A stretch of DNA of 5,164 bases from contig JAGYNX010000157.1 of assembly GCA_018399855.1 (NCBI GenBank), positions 1 through 5,164 on the forward strand, in the 5' to 3' direction. Each line of letters opens with the position of its first letter. Position 1 is the first letter of the stretch. Made by a program: the position numbers and the translations under genes. Source of the DNA: Spirochaetota bacterium. Lineage in GTDB: Bacteria > Spirochaetota > UBA4802 > UB4802. This document shows, in pieces, positions 1 through 5,164 of the stretch. The notes beneath the pieces were generated by a model, which saw only the letters and a list, made by a program, of their open reading frames with translations, was not told where the DNA came from and ran no database searches.

Positions 1-432
1 TGCCATCACATCACTTGCACAATATCTCAAAGGTGTATTCCGATATTCCGTAAGATCAAACTGTTCAATGTATTCTTCGGTTATAAGCCTGTCCTCTTCT
101 CCAAATGGACTGAACAGTTTCTTGTATGGGGTTCGAGACATGATAAGATAATCGTATACCGTATCATCAAGATAACCAGGCTTGTAATGATGTGAACATG
201 ATATGGTTTTGTGCAGCTGTTTTCTGCCGAAGCTGCGAACTGGTCTCCTGTTAATTAATACTTCACCCTGAAAATTCCATTCATCGGCACTCAGACAGCG
301 TAAAAACATGCTTTTACCGCTTCCGGCCCTGCCAATAATGCCCAGTATTTCTCCTTCACGTATTGTAGTGGAAATGTCAGATAAAATTTCATTTCCTTCT
401 TTTTCGATGGATAACTTTCTTGATTCGATCAT
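1..432 (-). CDS. FecE/BtuD-type ABC transporter ATPase, 3' part cut off by window edge, degenerate motifs
   Basis: The frame is open from an ATG at 432 to base 1, giving the first 144 residues. Seen: Walker A GRAGSGKS at residues 34-41, preceded by the family-typical REGEILGIIG. The spacing matches E. coli FecE (as I recall it) without gaps, including the TV (91-92), RTPY (100-103) and GEED (111-114) blocks typical of siderophore/B12/haem importer ATPases. Missing: the A-loop aromatic (Lys11 instead), the Q-loop Gln (His82 instead) and an LSGGQ signature (residues 135-142 read LRYCASDV). Walker B and the H-loop lie outside the window. The start follows the permease stop directly, and GGAAGG (complement of 444-449), 11 bases upstream inside the permease gene, serves as ribosome binding site, so translational coupling is likely. 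Inference: cytoplasmic partner of the upstream permease, with doubtful ATP turnover. Family call firm; substrate unknown. Confidence 0.88.
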   Translation of the reverse strand, partial: MIESRKLSIEKEGNEILSDISTTIREGEILGIIGRAGSGKSMFLRCLSADEWNFQGEVLINRRPVRSFGRKQLHKTISCSHHYKPGYLDDTVYDYLIMSRTPYKKLFSPFGEEDRLITEEYIEQFDLTEYRNTPLRYCASDVMA

Positions 433-1362
433 TTATCGGTATACCTTCCAGCGTGGAAACAGGTAAATCTTCCCGTATGTTAATATGTATGATAGCAATA
501 GCATTAGTGCAAGTACAATTCCGGCGGGGAGGTATACCAGCATGACGTATATCCCCAACAGGAAAATCACTATAATTGATATGGCAGTGATCTCACCAGC
601 CGGAGTAGGTGATCGATGTACAACAGGGAGGTATTTAAAAAGTGCCCCTGTCCATCCCATGGTGATCAGTAACAAAACAGCCAGTAAACTTCTGACAGCT
701 GACAGAATAAAGCCAGCAAGGGTTGGATGTATTCCGGTCAGTTCTATATAGTTTATTCCATACCCGTGTAGTTTAATCTCAGGATTTACGATCAGTATTA
801 AAATATACAGTAGTACACTTATTCCTGTAATAACGAGAATTGCATTGGAAGAAAGAGACAAATCGCTGAAACCCAGAAATGGTGCCCATAAGAGTATCTT
901 GCCTGGATAAATACCCTCTCGTACGATGTAGAATATAAATACTGCCAGTACAACCATGATAATAATACCTGGAAGAAAGCGTGTTTTCCGGTTACCTGTT
1001 GCGGGAATAAATATTATATATTCCAGGATGAACAGCAGAAAGGCAGTTATTACGGCGGCGACAACGGGCCAGAAGGGGATATATATAAAAAGCATCACAA
1101 TTAGCAAACTTGCCGCACCGGCTTCACCTGACTGGATGTAATCAGGGGAATGTGAATCAGAATTTGAAACACGACTCCAGGAGATATAACTCACGGCACC
1201 CGCGGTACACATCAGGATGACTACTAATGGTATATACCCGTATTGCAGGGCAAATACCAGAATAAATAATAGTATAATTGAAGATAAGATGAGGGCTTTC
1301 AATTCACCGCTACTCTGGTGATTGCTGCTTGTTCTGGGCATCCGTGATGTCTTCGTCTCCAT
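433..1362 (-). CDS. Diverged FecCD/BtuC-like ABC importer permease (polytopic membrane protein)
   Basis: 309 aa, almost entirely hydrophobic, with about nine or ten membrane spans (roughly 23-40, 43-60, 83-98, 100-119, 129-147, 174-192, 213-233, 236-248, 258-276, 279-297). Overall identity to known permeases looks low, but several family landmarks can be matched. YIQSGEAGAA (75-84) sits like the FecCD 'PYILGISSGAA' block. GINYIELTGI (202-211) keeps the two glycines of the coupling helix that docks on the ATPase. LPAGIV (278-283) matches the terminal 'LPIGVVTA' motif. It is slightly shorter than usual (about 330), mainly at the N terminus, where the 'RLPR' block is not recognisable. It lies between the TPR gene (53-base overlap) and the ATPase gene (no gap), so one operon. 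Met8 (1341) is an alternative start. The ABC neighbour supports the call; an unrelated membrane protein remains possible. Confidence 0.72.
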   Translation of the reverse strand: METKTSRMPRTSSNHQSSGELKALILSSIILLFILVFALQYGYIPLVVILMCTAGAVSYISWSRVSNSDSHSPDYIQSGEAGAASLLIVMLFIYIPFWPVVAAVITAFLLFILEYIIFIPATGNRKTRFLPGIIIMVVLAVFIFYIVREGIYPGKILLWAPFLGFSDLSLSSNAILVITGISVLLYILILIVNPEIKLHGYGINYIELTGIHPTLAGFILSAVRSLLAVLLLITMGWTGALFKYLPVVHRSPTPAGEITAISIIVIFLLGIYVMLVYLPAGIVLALMLLLSYILTYGKIYLFPRWKVYR

Positions 1363-2941
1363 TATCTATCTCTTTTTTCTCTTCTGAACTATTGCCCGGA
1401 TCTTTTTCCACAGGATCAACAGTTTCAAGGGGTACTTCTGGTACTTCACGTATATTCACAGGTTGATCCGGTTTCATTTCGGTAACTGTTGGAATCTCAG
1501 TAGATTCATTTTTTTCGTTTTCTATTTCGTCTACAAGTTTCTTTAACACGGGGTCTTTTGTGGCCTTGTCCCGAACTGAGGGATTATAGTAGAGTGATTT
1601 GAGCAATGTTACTGCTTTGTTGGGAAAGTCAGCCCGTGCATATGCCCTGCACAGGGTAAGGCTGTCATCAGTATTCAGTGATATTTTCTCAAAATTATTT
1701 ATTGCTGCCTGATATTCTTTCAGGTTGTAGTGAGAATGTGCTGCAATCAATCTCATGTCATAATCCATGGAACTTTCGGGCAGCCAGCTGGTAACAGCAA
1801 TTACGCGCTTGTACTGCTCACTTTCGTACCTGGCGTGTGCAAGAAGTTGAAACGCTTTCAAATATTTCGCGGGTGTATCTTCTGGCTTCTTTTGGCCGTA
1901 TCGTTTGAATAAGCTGTTAAAATATGATATGTATTTTTCGTTTTTATTTCGGTAATAAAGGCTTCCAAGTTGAAAGAGTACCTCGTTGTTATTATTGTCA
2001 AGTCTATGGGCTCTTTGCAGGTTCTTAATGGCATCATCATAGTGTCCCTGTTTTATTTGCAGTGCAGACAAAAGCAGTAGTGGTTGAATGCTTTTTTTTC
2101 TGTGTTTTCTTACGAATTCAAGGTCTTCGATGGCTCTTTCGTATTCCCTGGTAAAATAATAACAGGTGGCTCGTTTCATCCTGATGTTGCTTTCTGTTTT
2201 ATTGCTTAAAAAAGAATAAAGTATCGCGCGATCAAAATACTGTGCTGCTTCCCTGTAATATCGCTTAGAATAATAGATATTTCCTGTCAGCAGGTTTACT
2301 TCTCCGTAAAAAGGAATCCTCTCTGCGATAGTTCTGAAATACCCAAGTGCATCACTGTATTGCTCCCTGTTGTAATAAATCATTCCTATTTCGAAATGTG
2401 CTGCCAGAAATCCCGAATCATATGACAGGGCATCACGGTAAGCATCAAGTGCTTTGTCTCTGCTTTTTTTTGCCAGCTGTTTGCCCTGGTTGAATTTTTC
2501 CTTTGCGTGATCGTTATCTGTCCATAACAGCTTATTTATTAGTGATTCCACCTTGCTTCGTGCGCTTGTTTCTGACAGTTTTTCGTAAAACTCTTTACAG
2601 CGCACAACCATGGCACTGTAGTCACGTTTCTCTTCCAGTAATACTATGATATTCCAGTATGCCAGCTTTCGGTATTTTTTGGTCATGGGTAGATCAAGGG
2701 CCTTGGCGAAGTATTCCGCGGACTTCTCGAGGTCTCCTTCTTTCTTTTCAATTTCACCCAGGAAATAATACGCATCGCCGTGATTTCGGGTTTCCGCGTC
2801 TTTTAGAAACATCTCCCTTGCTTTTTCATAATTACGGTACATGTAGTAACGGCAACCGCTGTCAAAATAGCCAGCCATTAAGATACCCGGGAGCAGGATG
2901 AAGAATGATAGGAACGTGGTTATTAAGATTACTTGTTTCAT
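1310..2941 (-). CDS. Exported tetratricopeptide-repeat protein with acidic C-terminal tail
   Basis: 543 aa. Residues 1-23 form a Sec signal peptide (Lys2, a hydrophobic core, then LMA before Gly24). Cys30 has no lipobox, so a soluble or surface-associated envelope protein is more likely than a lipoprotein. The body is an array of TPR-like helix pairs, clearest at about 54-83, 179-208, 213-240, 253-280, 286-315, 319-346 and 395-422, with the usual Gly/Ala/Tyr and 'A..F..A' spacing. From about 475 the chain becomes acidic and proline/glutamate rich and is probably disordered. TPR arrays bind proteins or peptides; no enzyme domain is seen. It is the first gene of a minus-strand unit with a FecCD-like permease and an ATPase, so it may act outside the membrane with that transporter (inference). 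The ribosome binding site is weak (AGG two bases from the ATG), but the signal peptide fixes the start. Confidence 0.9.
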   Translation of the reverse strand: MKQVILITTFLSFFILLPGILMAGYFDSGCRYYMYRNYEKAREMFLKDAETRNHGDAYYFLGEIEKKEGDLEKSAEYFAKALDLPMTKKYRKLAYWNIIVLLEEKRDYSAMVVRCKEFYEKLSETSARSKVESLINKLLWTDNDHAKEKFNQGKQLAKKSRDKALDAYRDALSYDSGFLAAHFEIGMIYYNREQYSDALGYFRTIAERIPFYGEVNLLTGNIYYSKRYYREAAQYFDRAILYSFLSNKTESNIRMKRATCYYFTREYERAIEDLEFVRKHRKKSIQPLLLLSALQIKQGHYDDAIKNLQRAHRLDNNNNEVLFQLGSLYYRNKNEKYISYFNSLFKRYGQKKPEDTPAKYLKAFQLLAHARYESEQYKRVIAVTSWLPESSMDYDMRLIAAHSHYNLKEYQAAINNFEKISLNTDDSLTLCRAYARADFPNKAVTLLKSLYYNPSVRDKATKDPVLKKLVDEIENEKNESTEIPTVTEMKPDQPVNIREVPEVPLETVDPVEKDPGNSSEEKKEIDNGDEDITDAQNKQQSPE

Positions 2942-3036
2942 TACCTGTTTATAGTTAAGAATATTTTAATTTAGTTGTAGATATGTTAATTTCAGAAATA
3001 TATCACATTACGTTTGTCTTGCCCATATTACATTCT

Positions 3037-3063
3037 ACATTCATTACGTGAAATTGTGAATGT
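3037..3063. repeat. Inverted repeat ACATTCA/TGAATGT, possible operator
   Basis: ACATTCA (3037-3043) and TGAATGT (3057-3063) are perfect 7-base reverse complements separated by 13 bases. The centres of the half-sites are 20 bases apart, about two helix turns, a layout common for dimeric regulators. The right half overlaps the candidate murJ -35 box at 3054-3059. No regulator family is recognised; in AT-rich DNA a chance occurrence is possible. Confidence 0.3.
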
Positions 3064-3125
3064 GTCAAGAGAAAAGGTACTATTATTGCCCTTATGGCTA
3101 AATATGAATTGACGTGAAGTGGTGT

Positions 3126-3131
3126 GGAGGG
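3126..3131 (+). promoter_or_regulatory. Ribosome binding site for murJ (GGAGGG)
   Basis: GGAGGG is a strong Shine-Dalgarno match but ends 12 bases before the ATG at 3144, which is long. A second in-frame ATG at 3156 (Met5) has AAGG (3147-3150) five bases upstream and would also give a normal MurJ N terminus. The true start is therefore one of these two; I kept the first because of the stronger site. Confidence 0.55.
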
Positions 3132-3143
3132 TATTGAAAATTC

Positions 3144-4712
3144 ATGAAGGTTTCGATGAAAAGCGGAATATTACAATCAACAGGCATAGTGGCCATGTCC
3201 ACCCTCGTAAGCAGGATAATGGGGTTTGTAAGGGACATGATCATCGCTAATTTTTTTGGCGCATCTGCCGCCCTTGATGGTTTTTTTGTGGCCTTCAGAA
3301 TACCAAACCTCCTGCGGCGCCTGGTGGCGGAGGGTGCCCTTACCGTTTCATTTATTCCGGTATACACGGAATACATGATGAAGGAGGGCAGGGAGGAAGC
3401 ACTGCGCCTGGCACAAAAAACGTTGACTGTGCTGACGGTAATCCTTGCGTCTTTTGTATTGCTTGGTGTAATCTTTTCACCCCAAATTGTGCGGGTGTTT
3501 GCCTATGGTTTTTCTGATACTTCACTTTTGTCCCTGACTACAAGTCTTAACAGGGTTATGTTTCCCTACCTCTTTATGGTTGGTATTGTAGCATTCTGCA
3601 TGGGATACCTTAATTCACATAAATATTTTTTCGCGCCGGCTTTTTCTCCGGTTCTCTTGAATGTTGGATTTATTACGGGGGCGGTGTGGTTCAGCACTTT
3701 TTTCGATGAACCACTCTACGGTCTCGCCGCAGGGGTTCTTGCGGGTGGGACTCTTCAGCTTATACTGCAGGTGCCCTACATGCTAAAGGCGGGTTTCAAA
3801 CTGAAATTATCATTTGACCTTGCCCATCCCGGTATTCGCAGAATTTTCAGGCTGATAGTACCCATGCTTTTTGGTGTGGCGGTATACCAGATCAACATAT
3901 TGCTGAATACCGTGCTCGCCTCCATGCTGCCGCGGGGAAGTATATCCTATCTTTATTATTCTGACCGGTTAAACGAGGTTGTTCTGGGGGTGTTCATCGT
4001 GTCCATCGGTAACGTGATTTTGCCGGAACTTTCACGATTTACCGCAACCGATGATAACACGTCACTAAAGCGATTATATACTCAGGCGATGAGAGCAGCG
4101 TTGTTTTTGGCTGTTCCTTCCAGCATGGCCCTTATGATGATAGGAAAAGCGGTAATATCTGTACTTTTCATGCGGGGTGAGTTTACCGCTGTGGAAACAG
4201 AGATGACCTACCTGGCACTGCTTTTCTCAAGCCTTGGTATTGCATCAATCTCCATGCTGAGAATTACCACACCCACTTTTTTTTCTCTTAAGGACACCAG
4301 GGCACCCGTGATTACATCAGCAATCGCCCTGGTGCTGAACGTATCCCTGGGGTATGTGCTCATGCAGACTCATCTTTTGCATGGGGGACTGGCCCTTGCC
4401 AATACTATAGCGGTTACCGTGCAGATGCTTATTCTCTTTGTCTGGCTGCAGAAGAAGGTTGGCAGGTTAAAGCTGCAGGAGATAATAATTCCATTCGGGA
4501 AATATCTTGTGGCGGGAGGAATTATGTGCGCGGCCATATTTCCACTGTATAATTCAGTGAACTGGCTTGCCGATCCATTTGCAAAACGTCTGGGCTACCT
4601 GGTTGTTATGGTGGGATTGGGGGGCCTGGTGTACTTTGCCGCCTGTTACCTTCTTGGAGTAGAGGAATTGAAAAAGGCCATGGGCAGAATTGGCGAACGT
4701 ATTGGTCGTTAA
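3144..4712 (+). CDS. murJ: MurJ lipid II flippase (MviN family)
   Basis: 522 aa, against 511 for E. coli MurJ. It flips undecaprenyl-linked lipid II from the inner to the outer face of the cytoplasmic membrane for peptidoglycan synthesis. The protein is highly hydrophobic, with room for the 14 helices of the MOP/MVF fold. The N-terminal hallmark SRIMGFVRD (23-31) and the block D45 to NLLRR (55-59) are intact. Arg24, Arg30, Asp45, Arg58 and Arg275 (in YYSDRLNE) line up with E. coli Arg18, Arg24, Asp39, Arg52 and Arg270, the central-cavity residues needed for function. No frameshift or internal stop. It stands alone on this strand, divergent from the TPR/ABC unit, so common regulation is not implied. 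Downstream there is only a weak bulged hairpin (4717-4737) without a T-tract, so no clear intrinsic terminator. Confidence 0.97.
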   Translation: MKVSMKSGILQSTGIVAMSTLVSRIMGFVRDMIIANFFGASAALDGFFVAFRIPNLLRRLVAEGALTVSFIPVYTEYMMKEGREEALRLAQKTLTVLTVILASFVLLGVIFSPQIVRVFAYGFSDTSLLSLTTSLNRVMFPYLFMVGIVAFCMGYLNSHKYFFAPAFSPVLLNVGFITGAVWFSTFFDEPLYGLAAGVLAGGTLQLILQVPYMLKAGFKLKLSFDLAHPGIRRIFRLIVPMLFGVAVYQINILLNTVLASMLPRGSISYLYYSDRLNEVVLGVFIVSIGNVILPELSRFTATDDNTSLKRLYTQAMRAALFLAVPSSMALMMIGKAVISVLFMRGEFTAVETEMTYLALLFSSLGIASISMLRITTPTFFSLKDTRAPVITSAIALVLNVSLGYVLMQTHLLHGGLALANTIAVTVQMLILFVWLQKKVGRLKLQEIIIPFGKYLVAGGIMCAAIFPLYNSVNWLADPFAKRLGYLVVMVGLGGLVYFAACYLLGVEELKKAMGRIGERIGR

Positions 4713-4746
4713 AAGAAGCTTATACTATCATAAGGCTCTAAATAAA

Positions 4747-4790
4747 TGAAACCGCCCGCTTCGCTCGATGAACGCAGATGGACACTGATA
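4747..4790. repeat. Dispersed-repeat fragment ('cgcttcgctcgatgaacgcagatgg' type)
   Basis: The stretch around CCCGCTTCGCTCGATGAACG and the following CAGATGGACACTGAT resembles a short non-coding repeat I recall from many environmental bacterial genomes, often next to 'ctgcgttcatctgcg' inverted copies. Only one arm is present here, so the copy looks truncated. It does not encode anything. Confidence 0.45.
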
Positions 4791-4792
4791 AT

Positions 4793-4819
4793 TAGTGAAT
4801 AGTGAATAGTGAATAGTGC
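4793..4819 (+). repeat. Tandem 7-base repeat TAGTGAA, about 3.7 copies
   Basis: TAGTGAA occurs at 4793-4799, 4800-4806 and 4807-4813, followed by a partial TAGTG at 4814-4818. The unit contains stops (TAG in one frame, TGA in another), so it is not coding. It may be a slippage-prone microsatellite or part of a dispersed element. Confidence 0.85.
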
Positions 4820-4857
4820 AAACCATAAAACTTAAGACTCTTCATCAATACTAAATT

Positions 4858-4911
4858 GGTTTCACGCAGAGGCGCGGAGGCTGAGGAAGGGCACTAACTC
4901 TGCGTTCTCCG
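4858..4911. repeat. Palindromic repeat element interrupted by the intron
   Basis: The left arm GGTTTCACGCAGAGGCGCGG runs from 4858 and continues to 4881. Its reverse complement would give a right arm ...CTCCG-CGCCTCTGCGTGAAACC. Bases 4907-4911 (CTCCG) pair with 4875-4879 (CGGAG), and then the group II intron begins at 4912, exactly where CGCCTCTGCG would be expected. A second, inner match also exists: ACGCAGAG (4864-4871) with CTCTGCGT (4898-4905). The element thus looks like a hairpin-forming repeat whose right arm was split by the intron; the other half should lie beyond the window. Confidence 0.6.
4906..4911 (+). other. IBS1, intron binding site in the 5' exon
   Basis: TCTCCG directly precedes the intron and pairs with CGGAGG at 5102-5107 (five Watson-Crick pairs plus one G-U). 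This is the position where group II introns place IBS1. ACTCTG (4897-4902) could be IBS2, pairing perfectly with CAGAGT at 5060-5065. However, an ACAGAG run at a similar place occurs in other group II introns, so that match may be coincidental. Confidence 0.65.
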
Positions 4912-5164
4912 GTGTGCCACGAAGTGTACATGTGGCAGTCGGTGCAAGTCCGACACGGCTAATTTGCCATTCAGCCGGAAGAAGTAAAGACAACATATTC
5001 TGGTAACAGATATGTTGAAGCTCTTTGACTTCAGTAATGCAAGCCGTAACGAAAGTGAACAGAGTAGCCTCGTTACGCAAAGATGCAGTTGGTGAGACTC
5101 TCGGAGGTGGAGAAACCTGCTACCCTATGGGAAGAAATGGCAATATGCACCATAGGGGACTGTC
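4912..5164 (+). mobile_element. Group II intron, 5' part (domain I), cut off by window edge
   Basis: The RNA begins GTGTG, matching the GUGYG 5' splice-site consensus, followed by the typical GGTGCAAGTCC segment (4941-4951). It folds into a train of perfect hairpins as expected for domain I: 4915-4920/4932-4937, 4938-4942/4950-4954, 4956-4960/4973-4977, 4991-4998/5010-5017, 5045-5052/5070-5077 and 5123-5130/5150-5157. EBS1 (CGGAGG, 5102-5107) pairs with the last six exon bases. Such introns are self-splicing ribozymes that move by retrohoming with an intron-encoded reverse transcriptase/maturase, normally in domain IV; that gene, domain V and the 3' end would lie to the right of the window. 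Whether this copy is full length cannot be seen. The structural class is not assigned. Orientation matches murJ, but the intron lies about 200 bases past its stop. Confidence 0.9.
5102..5107 (+). other. EBS1, exon binding site of the group II intron
   Basis: CGGAGG is complementary to TCTCCG (4906-4911) at the 5' splice site. It lies about 190 bases into the intron, a reasonable place for the domain Id arm that carries EBS1. The same six bases also occur in the left arm of the host palindrome (4875-4880). Confidence 0.65.

Larger units (their letters stand above)
2942..3143. promoter_or_regulatory. Divergent intergenic region between the TPR operon and murJ
   Basis: These 202 AT-rich bases hold no convincing gene and must carry the start signals for both directions. 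Candidate boxes are weak. For murJ: TTGTGA (3054-3059), 18 bases, TACTAT (3078-3083). For the minus-strand unit: TTCACG (complement of 3047-3052), 16 bases, TAATAT (complement of 3025-3030). Each box matches the sigma-70 consensus at 4 of 6 positions. Also seen are an inverted repeat (listed separately), the direct repeat CATTACGT (3006-3013 and 3042-3049) and a loose CRP-like 16-mer at 2992-3007 (TCAGA-N6-TCACA). None is proof of a regulator. Confidence 0.4.
4713..4911. other. Non-coding stretch of stacked dispersed-repeat fragments
   Basis: I see no credible gene here. After a weak hairpin (4717-4723 with 4730-4737), the sequence looks like pieces of several repeat families laid end to end: a fragment with 'gaacgcagatggacac' (about 4747-4790), a 7-base tandem repeat (4793-4819), and a palindromic element starting at about 4858 that is broken by the group II intron at 4912. 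TGAAACC (4747-4753) is the exact reverse complement of GGTTTCA (4858-4864), so the left edge may be the end of another copy of the same palindromic family. The family identification rests on recall of similar strings in many environmental bacterial genomes. Confidence 0.6.

Noticed and set aside
24..30. Lipoprotein reading of the TPR protein via Cys30 (numbers are residues of the 543-aa protein)
   Set aside because: The residues before the cysteine are DSG, not a lipobox, and LMA-G at 21-24 is a better signal peptidase I site.
485..751. 88-aa open frame on the plus strand
   Set aside because: It is the shadow of the permease gene; the opposite strand has clear membrane-protein content and operon context.
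2659..2901. 80-aa open frame on the plus strand
   Set aside because: Antisense to the signal peptide and first TPR repeats of the 543-aa gene; no independent support.
3098..3376. 92-aa open frame on the minus strand
   Set aside because: It overlaps the well-supported 5' end of murJ on the opposite strand and has no recognisable features.
4717..4737. Hairpin after murJ as an intrinsic terminator
   Set aside because: The stem AGCTTAT/ATAAGGCT has a bulge and few G-C pairs, and no T-tract follows.
4793..4819. TAGTGAA repeats as a CRISPR array or iterons of an origin
   Set aside because: Units are 7 bases without spacers, too short for CRISPR, and no replication gene is nearby.
4862..5080. 72-aa open frame on the minus strand
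   Set aside because: It runs antisense through the palindrome and the structured 5' part of the group II intron, so it is a by-product of RNA structure.

Overview
The window looks like chromosomal DNA from a bacterium with a peptidoglycan wall (it has a complete MurJ lipid II flippase). It is probably a diderm, because a Sec-exported TPR protein sits with parts of an ABC importer. The base composition is middling, and the sequence carries dispersed repeats and a group II intron of the kind common in environmental anaerobes. I cannot name the phylum; a spirochaete or deltaproteobacterial-type lineage would fit but is a guess.

Left part, minus strand, 1-2941: a tight three-gene unit read right to left. 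First is an exported TPR-repeat protein of 543 aa (2941-1310). It overlaps a 309-aa polytopic membrane protein (1362-433) that I read as a diverged FecCD/BtuC-type ABC permease. That gene is followed with no gap by an ABC ATPase (432 to beyond base 1) whose layout matches FecE/BtuD. The ATPase keeps a Walker A motif but has lost the A-loop aromatic and the Q-loop glutamine, and shows no LSGGQ where it belongs. No substrate-binding protein is visible. The three together look like an eroded or repurposed type II importer coupled to a TPR protein, and this is the most unusual coding content here.

Middle, 2942-3143: a 202-base divergent intergenic region that must hold the start signals for both the minus-strand unit and murJ. 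It contains a 7-bp inverted repeat, an 8-base direct repeat and only weak promoter-like boxes. On the plus strand, 3144-4712 encodes MurJ with all the charged residues known to matter in E. coli MurJ.

Right part, 4713-5164, plus strand: no protein gene. About 200 bases of stacked dispersed-repeat fragments (a 'gaacgcagatggacac' type fragment, a 7-base tandem repeat, and a 'ttcacgcagaggcgcgg' palindromic element) lead into the 5' end of a group II intron at 4912. The intron starts GTGTG, folds into a series of domain I-like hairpins, and has an EBS1 candidate pairing with the six bases just before the splice site. It has inserted inside the right arm of the palindromic repeat. Its maturase gene and 3' end lie beyond the window.
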